DNA of 53,798 nucleotides, from NCBI GenBank assembly GCA_025456085.1, contig JALOLF010000016.1:1-53798 (forward strand), read 5' to 3'. The position numbers and the translations under genes are program-made. The stretch is from Acidimicrobiales bacterium. Lineage in GTDB: Bacteria; Actinomycetota; Acidimicrobiia; Acidimicrobiales; Acidimicrobilacustridaceae. Below, piece by piece: positions 1 to 6,872 of the stretch (its first letter is position 1; each line of letters opens with the position of its first letter). The notes beneath the pieces were generated by a model, which saw nothing but the letters and a program-made list of their open reading frames with translations, was not told the DNA's origin and searched no databases.

Positions 1-112
1 CTAACGGCCCTTTGAGGACGCCACGGGGCACTTATCGCGTGCGCGTTCGGGATGCCCGTTCCGGGGCGACAGACCCGTTGCCTGGACCGTCGGATCAAGA
101 TAACTTGACGGC

Positions 113-337
113 GTGGACCCGGTCGTGTTGGCCAGCGCTCGCCGACACGGGATCGCCGATGACGACATGGTCCACGCCTATCGCCACCCCGTCCACGTGT
201 TCGAGCACGACGACCTGACCATGCTGATCGGCGGCGACGCCAGCGGTCGACTCCTCGAAGTCGGCCTGGTCACCTCCGACGAGGGCATCGAATTCATCGT
301 CCACGCCATGGCCGCTCGACCGAGATTCTTGAGGTGA
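113..337 (+). CDS. small toxin-like protein of a two-gene pair
   Basis: A 74-aa protein opening with GTG and carrying ARRHGIADDDMVHAYRHPV near the start, LIGGDASGRLLEVG in the middle and a C-terminal FIVHAMAARPRFL. This layout resembles a widespread family of very small actinobacterial proteins that are encoded just ahead of a helix-turn-helix partner and are often annotated as toxin-like; I recognise the pattern but not a proven activity. Its stop overlaps the GTG start of the next gene (GTGA), which argues for a translationally coupled toxin/antitoxin-type pair. No membrane segment or signal peptide is visible. The function as a toxin is inference from size, context and family resemblance. 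Confidence 0.6.
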   Translation: MDPVVLASARRHGIADDDMVHAYRHPVHVFEHDDLTMLIGGDASGRLLEVGLVTSDEGIEFIVHAMAARPRFLR

Positions 338-615
338 CCACCATGCCCCGCTCGATCCAGGAGATCCTCGATCACGCCGACGAGCTGGCCGACGAGCTCG
401 AGGCCTTCGACCCGTCGCCCGACAACGAGGTCGACGTCGCCGAGTACCTGCTGCGCCGCGCCGCGCTGGCTCGAGCCCGCAGCGAACGCCACGTGGCCGA
501 AGCCGTGATCGCGGCGCGCCGCGCGGGACTGCCATGGAAGCGCATCGGCGAGCAACTCGGCACCTCGGCCCAGGCCGCACAGCAACGCTACGGCCCACTG
601 GCTGAGACTGCCTGA
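334..615 (+). CDS. antitoxin-like small DNA-binding protein
   Basis: A 93-aa acidic protein (or 90 aa if the ATG at 343 is used). The N-terminal half is a charged helix rich in Asp/Glu (DHADELADELEAFDPSP). The C-terminal half, about residues 50-88, reads RHVAEAVIAARRAGLPWKRI followed by GEQLGTSAQAAQQRYG, a typical helix-turn-helix of the sigma-like 'W-x-x-I-G-x-x-L-G-x-S-x-x-A-x-x-Q-R' kind. It overlaps the preceding small gene by 4 nt, as expected for a coupled toxin/antitoxin operon. I infer it is the DNA-binding autoregulatory partner. Whether it neutralises the upstream protein cannot be seen from sequence. Confidence 0.6.
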   Translation: MTTMPRSIQEILDHADELADELEAFDPSPDNEVDVAEYLLRRAALARARSERHVAEAVIAARRAGLPWKRIGEQLGTSAQAAQQRYGPLAETA

Positions 616-740
616 CGCGCCCCGATCGCTCGATCGCGCGCTGGGCCAGCCGCGTCCCTGATCGCCGGGTCCTGATGACGCTCCAGCGCACTCGCCGAGG
701 CAGCCTCGCCCTGCACTACGCGGAGCGTCAGACTGGCGCG

Positions 741-1115
741 ATGGCGGACAACGAGACAATCGAGCTTGCCAGCAGGTATCGGGCCGTACTGGTAACGATG
801 GAAGGCGTTCGACCAGAAGTGGGAGGTCGGCCCGACACCTGGAATCAGCTGGTGGACGAGATGCAGCGCCTGCACCTTGAACTGGCGACGACCTCGATGG
901 GTCGGGACCGCATCACCGAGATGGTGGATGATCAGGTGGCAACGGTGCGCCTGTGGTCCGCCACCAATGCCCGCGCATGGGACCCCGGAAGGGCACGTCC
1001 GGTGCTTGAAGAGACGGCGGAAGGTAACGACACGGACGCCCTTGCAGCGAAAGCGACGCTTCGCGAGTTCGACGCCGGCCGCCTGCGCATTGACTGGGTC
1101 CCCGAGGAGCGCTGA
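741..1115 (+). CDS. hypothetical protein
   Basis: A 124-aa soluble protein that I do not recognise. I place the start at the ATG at 741 (MADNETIELASRY) rather than the upstream ATG at 675, because residues before it look like out-of-frame Arg-rich sequence. The product is mostly helical and acidic, with a WNQLVDEMQRLHLELATT segment and a C-terminal LREFDAGRLRIDWVPEE. No motif, signal peptide or membrane helix is visible. It lies between a toxin/antitoxin-like pair and another small unknown gene in an accessory region. Codon use has the GC-rich third positions expected of real genes here, which is the main support. Confidence 0.5.
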   Translation: MADNETIELASRYRAVLVTMEGVRPEVGGRPDTWNQLVDEMQRLHLELATTSMGRDRITEMVDDQVATVRLWSATNARAWDPGRARPVLEETAEGNDTDALAAKATLREFDAGRLRIDWVPEER

Positions 1116-1223
1116 CTAATCGACCACGCTCAACGCATCGCAGAACGTCCCCTACCGCCGGCTTTGTTGACGCCAGCGGGACGAAGCAGTGCCGGCGAGC
1201 GGGCTCATCGACGAGACTGGCAC

Positions 1224-1580
1224 ATGGCATTCGGACAACAGGCGGGTCCACCCGCGACCTCCCGACAGACAAAGGAGTTGCTCGATCTCCTACGCGACGC
1301 GGGACACAGCGACTTCCGAGACGCTCGCGGCCCGATGGGGTTCACGCAACGCCAGGCCGGCGGCAGGTTCACCCGAGACGAGGCCGACGCGCTCATCACA
1401 CAGCTTCGCGACGCGGCCGACGCCGCGGAGGAGGGTGTGGGCGAATCCGACACACAGGCGTCTGGATCGGCTTCGGCTCCGCGGCGGAGCAAGACCGAGT
1501 TGGGTCTCACCAAGGTCCCGGACGGGTTGCTCGCGGCGGAACTGCAGCGGCGGGGGTGGATCGTCGTCGAGCCTGAGTGA
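1224..1580 (+). CDS. hypothetical actinobacterial protein (FTRDEADA-type)
   Basis: A 118-aa protein starting at ATG 1224 (MAFGQQAGPPATSRQ). Residues about 14-60 contain LLDLLRDAGHSDFRDARGP, then MGFTQRQAGGRFTRDEADALI, a pattern I associate with small conserved hypothetical proteins of actinobacteria. The C-terminus reads LGLTKVPDGLLAAELQRRGW followed by a few acidic residues. No catalytic motif or membrane helix is visible. An upstream in-frame ATG at 1164 exists, but the extra 20 residues look non-conserved. It sits alone, with about 180 bp before the MntA-HepT pair. The function is unknown. Confidence 0.6.
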   Translation: MAFGQQAGPPATSRQTKELLDLLRDAGHSDFRDARGPMGFTQRQAGGRFTRDEADALITQLRDAADAAEEGVGESDTQASGSASAPRRSKTELGLTKVPDGLLAAELQRRGWIVVEPE

Positions 1581-1745
1581 GCAGAGCGTCCCATAACACC
1601 CGCAGCCAGCGCGTCGGAACAGCGCGGCCCGGATGCCGCCGAACGCGGGTTGGCGACGTTCGCGATCTCAGCCGGGCGGAAGTCGATCGCGGTCGTCGGC
1701 CAGGCCCCGGCCGACTGACTCGGTCGTCGTCATCCTCGGCGCCAG

Positions 1746-1761
1746 TAGCCTGTCGGTCATG
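1746..1761 (+). promoter_or_regulatory. leaderless -10 box for mntA
   Basis: TAGCCT at 1746-1751 lies seven bases before the ATG at 1759, and no Shine-Dalgarno is present. This is the arrangement expected for a leaderless actinobacterial transcript. Nearly the same block (TAGGCT, then GTCGGC, then ATG) precedes the second mntA-like gene at 10947. Confidence 0.5.
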
Positions 1762-2049
1762 GGTGAGCGCATGGCTCTCATCGAATCGAAGCGGCTCGAG
1801 ATACTCGAGATCGTGAACCGCCACCGGGGCAGGTCGGTGTCGGTGTTCGGTTCCGTCGCCCGCGGCGACGATGGAGCGGACAGCGACATCGACTTCCTGG
1901 TCGAGTTCGAGCCGGGAAGCTCGCTGTTCGACCTGCTGCACATCAGCGAAGAACTCGAAGCCCTGCTCGGCACCCCGGTCGATGTGGTGTCCGTCGGTGG
2001 CCTGAAGGAGCGGGACCACTACATCCGACGTGAGGCCGTGTCGCTGTGA
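1759..2049 (+). CDS. mntA: MntA-type minimal nucleotidyltransferase (antitoxin of MntA-HepT)
   Basis: A 96-aa minimal nucleotidyltransferase. The diagnostic GSX10DXD motif is intact: G31-S32, then D43 and D45, in FGSVARGDDGADSDIDFLVE. In characterised MntA-HepT systems this protein AMPylates a tyrosine of the HepT toxin and so blocks its RNase activity. That mechanism is family knowledge; the motif is seen here. The ATG at 1759 is chosen because a -10-like TAGCCT lies seven bases upstream and no in-frame Shine-Dalgarno start is better. The stop overlaps the next gene's GTG by 4 nt, so the two are coupled. A paralogous orphan is at 10947. Confidence 0.9.
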   Translation: MGERMALIESKRLEILEIVNRHRGRSVSVFGSVARGDDGADSDIDFLVEFEPGSSLFDLLHISEELEALLGTPVDVVSVGGLKERDHYIRREAVSL

Positions 2050-2369
2050 GTCGCAGCGACGACGAGCGCGTCGCTGACATCCTCGATGCCGCGGACGAGC
2101 TCGCCGCCGTCGTCCGGGTGGGTCATGAGGCGTTCCGGACCAGCCCGCTGCACACACGGGCCGCCGAGCGGTTGCTGGAGATCATCGGCGAGGCCAGCAA
2201 CTCGCTGTCGGAGGACTTCAAGCTCCGTCACGGAGACGTGGCCTGGCGCGACATCGCAGCGCTGCGGATCCTGCTTGCGCACCACTACCACCGGGTCGAT
2301 GTCGACCAGGTCTGGCAGATCGCAACCGACGCTGTCCCCGAATTCGTCAGGCGACTCCACCGTCCCTGA
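2046..2369 (+). CDS. hepT: HepT-type HEPN ribonuclease toxin (DUF86)
   Basis: A 107-aa HEPN-fold protein of the DUF86/HepT family. The signature R-X4-H-X-Y is present as R74-ILLA-H79-H-Y81: Arg and His form the RNase active site and the Tyr is the residue AMPylated by MntA in studied systems. Helical segments fill residues 5-60 (ADILDAADELAAVV, RAAERLLEIIGEASNSL). It starts with GTG overlapping the mntA stop, giving the usual antitoxin-toxin operon. All key residues are in place, so the pair looks functional. Likely roles are abortive phage defence or island stabilisation, by inference from the family. Confidence 0.9.
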   Translation: MSRSDDERVADILDAADELAAVVRVGHEAFRTSPLHTRAAERLLEIIGEASNSLSEDFKLRHGDVAWRDIAALRILLAHHYHRVDVDQVWQIATDAVPEFVRRLHRP

Positions 2370-2471
2370 ACGCCGGGTTCAGGACGCTGTGATCCGAGGC
2401 CGCGACTTGGCCGCCATCTGCGCTTCGCCGAAGTCTGCCTGCCCCGCGGGCAGATCGATCACAACGCGTGA

Positions 2472-2511
2472 CCGGGACGTCGTCCCGGCAGGTTTCCCGA
2501 GGGAAACCTGC
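2472..2511. repeat. two abutting perfect inverted repeats
   Basis: CCGGGAC (2472-2478), spacer GTC, then GTCCCGG (2482-2488). This abuts a second palindrome: GCAGGTTTCCC (2488-2498), spacer GA, then GGGAAACCTGC (2501-2511). The second has 11-bp arms and could form a strong hairpin. It lies about 120 bp after hepT and lacks a T-run, so a simple terminator is not certain. Confidence 0.6.
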
Positions 2512-2667
2512 AAGTGTGTGCGCGCCGGATTCCTGGATGAGGTGCTTGCTCTGGGTGAGCGAGCGGGATCGGGTCGATGGCCTGGTGATGATGTCGACGG
2601 CTTCGGATGGGGCGCGTCGGCAGGCGCTTGTGGGCGGGACGGCACGAGATCGCGGGCCCGACGGTGT

Positions 2668-2693
2668 TCCTGTTTCCGCGCGTGGAAACAGGA
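2668..2693. repeat. perfect inverted repeat with TTTCC/GGAAA core
   Basis: TCCTGTTTCC (2668-2677), a 6-bp spacer, then GGAAACAGGA (2684-2693). The core resembles the palindrome at 2488-2511 and, more loosely, those at 8276 and 10593. It has no T-tract. Confidence 0.55.
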
Positions 2694-2749
2694 GGCCGAC
2701 CCGCGGTCGCGCACCTCGACTCGGCTCAGGTAGTGCTGCCACCAGGCCG

Positions 2750-3547
2750 CTACCACCGCCACGCGTCGGCATCGTCGATTCGGACACCGCAGCTCGGGCA
2801 GAACGGTTCGGACCCTATGCGTCGGTGCTCGCAGAGGTTGCGCGCGGCCGCTGTCCGGACGGCCTGGACGGCGACACGTAGGGCGACCACCCACGAGAAC
2901 CGGCCGGCGTCCTCGAGCTCGCACTCATCGCCGGCTGCGATGTCGATCGACGGCTCCGTCGGCTCGGCGACCCACGGATCCGATCCGGGATCGTTGTCGG
3001 GAGCGATCGTCACCCGGTAGCTCCCGTGGCGCTCGCGCAGGTAGAAGCTTCGTCCGTCGCAGACGCCGACGAGCACGTGGGGGGCCGCCCACACCTGGGT
3101 GCCTGCCTCGACACCGAGCACTTCCGCCTCGGATGCAACGAGCTCCCGCTGCTTCTGGAAGTACCGCTCTTCGTCGAGATACTCCTGCTCGATGTCCTCG
3201 TTCCACACCTCACGGAACGCCGTCATGCGGGCAGCACGCTCATCAGCGGTCTCCTGACAGGGGCAGGACTGGCCACCGTCGTGGCGGCCGAGGTCAGCGG
3301 GACGCGGATGGCACGCGCACATGCAGTCGACGGCGGCCTCGACATCGCGAAGGACGGGACCGGCAAGGATCGCCGCACGCCGCGCCGGCCGGGCCGCTTC
3401 GCGAGCCGCTCCCCGCTCGGCTCGATCTCGCTCGAACGCCGCGCGCGACTCGGCTATCTCCTCCTCGGACGGCGGGACGTACTGGCGCACGCGCGGCGGA
3501 TGCAGCGACACGCGACGAGGCTCCCAACCGAGCATGGCTGAAGCCAA
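2750..3547 (-). CDS. hypothetical protein with two Cys clusters
   Basis: A 265-aa protein that I do not recognise. After an Arg/Glu-rich N-terminal region, residues about 74-97 hold a first cluster (CMCACHPRP ... SCPCQ). The C-terminus holds a CEHRR ... FCPSCG zinc-ribbon-like motif. Between them is a middle domain rich in Glu and aromatic residues (WNEDIEQEYLDEERYFQKQ) and a beta-rich stretch (TQVWAAPHVLVGVCDGRSFYL). It has no signal peptide or membrane helix. It is the last gene before the tRNA-fragment att site, in the left accessory block. Metal binding is plausible from the cysteines; the function is unknown. An alternative start is the ATG at 3535. Confidence 0.65.
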   Translation of the reverse strand: MASAMLGWEPRRVSLHPPRVRQYVPPSEEEIAESRAAFERDRAERGAAREAARPARRAAILAGPVLRDVEAAVDCMCACHPRPADLGRHDGGQSCPCQETADERAARMTAFREVWNEDIEQEYLDEERYFQKQRELVASEAEVLGVEAGTQVWAAPHVLVGVCDGRSFYLRERHGSYRVTIAPDNDPGSDPWVAEPTEPSIDIAAGDECELEDAGRFSWVVALRVAVQAVRTAAARNLCEHRRIGSEPFCPSCGVRIDDADAWRW

Positions 3548-3816
3548 CGAGTTCGGGGCGCAGAGGCCTTCGTTGCTCGGAGAGTCGGACGCGTCCCGAC
3601 CACGTGGACGCCCAGTCGGGACGGCGCCGGGACACCGAGCGTGACCGTCGTCCTGGTCGCGTCCCAGTGTCCCGATCAGTTAGCCGGCTGTTGGCACTCC
3701 GATTGGCGCTCCACTGGCCGTCACAGGGCCCGACTCGCCAACAGCTGCTGGACCACGCACCCCACCTGACCCGCTACAAGAGCAGGAGACAACACCAGCC
3801 GGACCCGTCGGAAGCG

Positions 3817-3860
3817 CCTACGGATCAGAAGGTTGGGGGTTCGAGTCCCTCCGAGCGCGC
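3817..3860 (+). repeat. 3' half of tRNA-Arg(ACG): att site of a tyrosine-recombinase island
   Basis: These 44 bp begin in the anticodon loop (CTACGGA, anticodon ACG) and run through the anticodon 3' stem, variable loop, T-arm (GGGGGTTCGAGTCCCTC) and 3' acceptor strand. The 5' half of the tRNA is absent, so this is not a working tRNA. The fragment matches 13635-13678 at 42 of 44 positions in the same orientation. Tyrosine recombinases commonly use exactly this segment, anticodon loop to 3' end, as the crossover region, so I read it as an attR-type remnant. Confidence 0.75.
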
Positions 3861-4483
3861 TGAAGAAGTCCTGGTCAGAGGCTGTTTCTGTCCGGCTGAT
3901 CTACGGGTCGGTGGTTGGTTGGGGCAGCCACGGGTGCAGCCAACGGGTCGACGTCCACGTGCTCGGGACGGCTGTACACGGCGGAGACGGCCACGGAGTT
4001 CGAACGGGTCGGCGTCGCGGTCGAACTCGAGCCGCCGGGCGAACGCGGTGCGTCCCTGTCGTCGGGCCGGGTTCGACCACGGGTGTGTTCAGCGAACGGG
4101 TCGTCCATCGTGTCCGGGTCGGTCGGGGCGTGAGCGTCGCGCTGCTCGACGGCGCGCCGTTTCATCAGGCGCCCCTGGATCAGCACCTCCCCGGCGTATC
4201 CAGTGGCCGCTGGCCGCGCCGACGTCGTGGCCATCACCGCGCCGTTCTCACGGCCGCCACTGCGCAGAACCCGCTGTCCTTTGACACCCGGGTTGTTCAC
4301 CGAGGCGTCGTGCGGCGACGAGCATCCCGGGTCGGTGCGCCGGCCCGTGGCGCGAGTCGTCGACCGAGGTGGCGGTCGTGCCGGCGGGGGTCACCGGCTG
4401 GCCGGGCTGCCGATCCGGACCCGCTGGCGGCGTCACGGGCCGGCTAACGAGCCGGTCTGACACGTCGACACGAAGACGGGCCC
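3861..4483. other. no convincing gene
   Basis: About 620 bp of the second island just inside its left att copy. A minus-strand reading frame (about 4234 down to 3875, MATTSARPAATGYAGEVL onward) is open but has no recognised similarity or clear ribosome site. I do not call it. Confidence 0.4.
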
Positions 4484-4770
4484 ATGACGACGAACAGCGA
4501 CGACCGCGCCGACGCCGACCCGGTGGGTCGACACAGCGTGCTGGCCGCGCGTGCGGCCACGGCAGCCGGGGCGTGGGCCGCCCCGCACCTCCTGTCGGTG
4601 CCAGCGGCGGCCGCCGCCACCCCGCCACCACCGCCCATCGCCACCCTCGTCGCCGTCGGCGGCACCGCGGCCTGGCGTTCCGGTCCACCGACAGCGGCGC
4701 CACCTGGGCCGCCGCCACCACCACCCAACCCCCCGGCGCCAGCACCCTCTTCGCGGTGGCCGCGAATTGA
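4484..4770 (+). pseudogene. frameshifted exported protein with BNR-like segment
   Basis: The ATG at 4484 opens a typical actinobacterial export leader (GRHSVLAARAATAAGAW, then APHLLSVPAAAAA). It looks like a Tat signal in which the second Arg of GRRS-type motifs has become His. The frame then becomes Pro-rich noise. The next frame from about 4675 continues sensibly as RSTDSGATWAAATTT and ends LFAVAAN at 4770, a BNR/sialidase-repeat style fragment. A single indel near 4665-4680 would join the two. The whole is short and truncated, so I call it a decayed secreted protein. The reading across the frame is inference. Confidence 0.5.
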
Positions 4771-4909
4771 CCCCACCCGGCCCACTGCGAAGGGCAACCC
4801 TGGCACGACAGCCAGACCCCGCCCGCGACGCGTCCCCGAGCCGCGGGATCCGGTGGCGCTCAAGTGACGTCGACCCGTCCCGGCGTCCGTGACGGGGCGG
4901 GACGGGACC

Positions 4910-5229
4910 GGGTGAAGGCGTCGCTGGCGACGAGGCCCGCTCTTCGCTGCTCCGGGCGGGTGCGAGCTCGGCGATACGCGATTCACCAACGGCGACCCCT
5001 CGCCGATGGCATCGCCGATCCGGTCGGCCAGCACGACGTCGTCGACGGCGACCTCCAGGCGGGCCAGATCGACGGCGACGTCGACCGCCACCGAGCGGGT
5101 CGCCTCGCCGGGCAACCGCCGGTGCGGGTAGCTGGCCGGGATGGCCTGGCTGCCGATGACCACCAGGTCGCGAACCTCGACGACGCGGACCACGGCTCGC
5201 AGGAGGTGCTCGAGCTGGTCGCAGGTCAC
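4910..5229 (-). pseudogene. nucleotidyltransferase-like fragment, decayed
   Basis: On the minus strand a GTG at 5229 opens DQLEHLLRAVVRVVEVRDLV, followed by VIGSQAIPASYPHR, then a degenerate 'LTRSMEADV'-like region and LADRIGDAIGEGSPL. This order matches a family of nucleotidyltransferase-like proteins often found beside toxin-antitoxin genes, whose conserved start is 'QLEHLLRA..V....VVIGSQAILG'. After about 4910 the frame runs into unrelated Arg/Pro-rich sequence with no conserved continuation. I therefore see only the N-terminal part, probably damaged by an indel. The family assignment is from pattern memory and needs a search. Confidence 0.4.
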
Positions 5230-5368
5230 GGCGTGGCCAACGTGGCGTCGAACGCGTCCGCCGCGGCCAGCGCCGCCGCCCACCCAGCGGCAACCACCGG
5301 AACCGGGCCCAGGTGCAGCCAACGTGCCCGGCCCGCTCCGCACGGCGCTGGGCCCGACAGGACCCTGA

Positions 5369-5812
5369 CCTGCACCTCCACCGGACGTCCACGAGTACGG
5401 ACCCAAAACCCGCCGCAGCCGCCGCACCATCGACATCGACCACCGCACCGTCGCCGCGCTGCGCACCTGGCGACGCCACCAACTCGAGGAACGCCTCGCC
5501 TGGGGACCCGCCTACACCGACAGCGGCTACGTCTTCACCCGCGAAGACGGCCGGCCCCTGCACCCCGAACGCATCAACACTCTCCTCGAGCAGGCGCTGC
5601 GCGGCCTCGACGTACCCGCCCTCACCCCCCACGACCTGCGCCACACCTGCGCCAGCCTCATTCTCGCCGCCGGCGTGCACCCCAAGATCGTCAGCGAACG
5701 CCTCGGCCACCCCAGCATCGCCATCACCCTCGACCGCTCCAGCCACCTCATCCCCGGCCTCCAGGCCGAAGCCGCCGACAAACTCGCCACCCTCCTGTTC
5801 GCCCACCCCTGA
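5369..5812 (+). pseudogene. C-terminal remnant of a tyrosine integrase, catalytic Tyr lost
   Basis: An open frame of about 147 codons without its own good start encodes the C-terminal half of a phage-type integrase. It reads KTRRSRRTIDID, then GYVFTREDGRPLHPERI, the box II motif PHDLRHTCASLILAAG, and ERLGHPSIAITLDRSSHLI before the end at LLFAHP. The N-terminal DNA-binding domain and the first catalytic Arg are missing. At the position of the nucleophilic Tyr (normally DRYSH) the codon is TCC, giving DRSSH, a one-base change from TAC. The protein is thus doubly inactivated. It lies 1.5 kb inside the left att copy and just before the excisionase, so it is probably the remains of the recombinase that inserted this island. 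Confidence 0.85.
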
Positions 5813-5871
5813 ACACCCAGCACGGCCGACGCCCCCGGCCCTGCGCCGCCCGGCACCACACCGCGCAACGC

Positions 5872-5959
5872 TCTGCACCCCCCGTGCAGACCAAGAGCCG
5901 GTGGTCTGCACGCCCGGTGCAGACCACCCCCGGCGAGCACTGCACCAGACGTGCAGACC
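5872..5959. promoter_or_regulatory. three palindromic operators GGTCTGCAC-N5-GTGCAGACC
   Basis: Three copies of the palindrome have exactly five-base spacers: 5872-5892 (left arm TCTGCAC), 5903-5925 (both 9-bp arms perfect) and 5940-5959 (left arm CTGCAC). The right arms GTGCAGACC start at 5884, 5917 and 5951, so they repeat every 33-34 bp, about three helical turns. The array lies 80-170 bp upstream of the excisionase ATG. This looks like cooperative operator or recombination-accessory protein binding. The same half-site recurs as direct repeats at 10766-10830. Confidence 0.75.
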
Positions 5960-6039
5960 ACCGGCGCAACTTCCGTGCCGCGTCCCGCTCCCCCGACGCG
6001 CTTTTCCCAGATGGACCCACCCCCACTCCGGAGGACCCC

Positions 6040-6507
6040 ATGGCCGAACGGCTCACCTACACCGTCGACGAAGCCGCCGAACTCCTCGGCATCTCCCGCT
6101 CCACCGCCTACGAATGCATCCGCCGCGGCGAGATCCTCCGCCTCGGCGCCCGCGTCCTCATCGCCCGAGCGACCCTCGAACAACTCATCGGCCCCCTCCC
6201 CGGCGACGACCCCGACACCGCTCCGACCGACCTCCATCCCACGCCCGGCCGCAGGCCTACCGCCCCCATCGCTGCCACCGTCGCCACCAGGCCTGACGCG
6301 CCGCCACGCAGCCCAACGCGGGAGCTGACTCCGGGCGATGACGACCCACTGGACCTGATCCGCGCCCTCGAAGACGTCGCAGGTCTCCCACCCTGCGCTG
6401 GTGATCAGGCAGGCGCTCCTGCTGGTTCGCTCTCGTCGCTTCTTGGGAGCAGGGGTTGCGCCCCTCGCACCGGCGGAGTGTCGTCGGGTCGGATCGACAA
6501 CTCGTGA
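6040..6507 (+). CDS. excisionase-family helix-turn-helix protein
   Basis: A 155-aa protein starting at ATG 6040 with a good GGAGGA ribosome site at 6030-6035. Residues 6-50 are a MerR/excisionase-type winged helix: YTVDEAAELLGISRSTAYEC, then IRRGEILRLGARVLIARATL ending LEQLIG. The rest (residues 60-155) is Pro/Thr-rich and has low similarity to anything I know. The last 40 residues may read through degraded DNA. Excisionases bias tyrosine integrases toward excision and often regulate their own operon. Here the gene follows the integrase remnant, opposite to the common xis-int order, and sits downstream of the three-palindrome array that it, or another regulator, might bind. Confidence 0.8.
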   Translation: MAERLTYTVDEAAELLGISRSTAYECIRRGEILRLGARVLIARATLEQLIGPLPGDDPDTAPTDLHPTPGRRPTAPIAATVATRPDAPPRSPTRELTPGDDDPLDLIRALEDVAGLPPCAGDQAGAPAGSLSSLLGSRGCAPRTGGVSSGRIDNS

Positions 6508-6872
6508 GACCGAGCCCGCGGGTAGAGGCCGATGGACGAGCAGCGGACTCCGGTGCACATCCACGCTCGCGCAGCGCAGGACCGCCGAGAGCTGATCGGT
6601 GGATCGCTCGTGGGTCAGACGCTTCACGGGACGCAGATGGGCGTGTCGATCGCTGTCGCCAGCTACGGCCAACCGTCAGAATGGGTACACCGAATCCGAC
6701 AGTCCCGCGCCCCTCGGGGAAGGGCTTGGGATCCCACCGGCCACAAGGACCGACCTTCATCGATCAGGACGATCGGCCCTACTGATCCGCCCGATGGTCC
6801 GTCATGGTTGATGTGGAGGCCCGAGGGGCCGGCCCATCGTTAACAGCCGTCTCCTTGGGGAAGGAGGCGGTC
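6508..6872. other. no gene seen
   Basis: About 360 bp between the excisionase and the secreted PKD gene. Several short frames are open, but none has a ribosome site, conserved motif or plausible composition. Confidence 0.4.

Larger units (their letters stand above)
2370..2749. other. intergenic stretch with palindromes, no gene seen
   Basis: About 380 bp between hepT and the stop of the minus-strand Cys-rich gene. No reading frame here has convincing codon use or a recognisable product. It contains three perfect inverted repeats, listed separately. Confidence 0.5.

Noticed and set aside
2472..2511. Simple terminator after hepT
   Set aside because: No T-run, about 120 bp away, and similar palindromes occur in other non-terminal positions.
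3817..3860. Intact tRNA-Arg gene
   Set aside because: No 5' acceptor or D-arm sequence lies upstream at either copy; both are 3' halves only.
3875..4234. Minus-strand gene (MATTSARPAATGYAGEVL...)
   Set aside because: Open but with no recognised similarity, no ribosome site and located in decayed DNA. Kept as a remark only.
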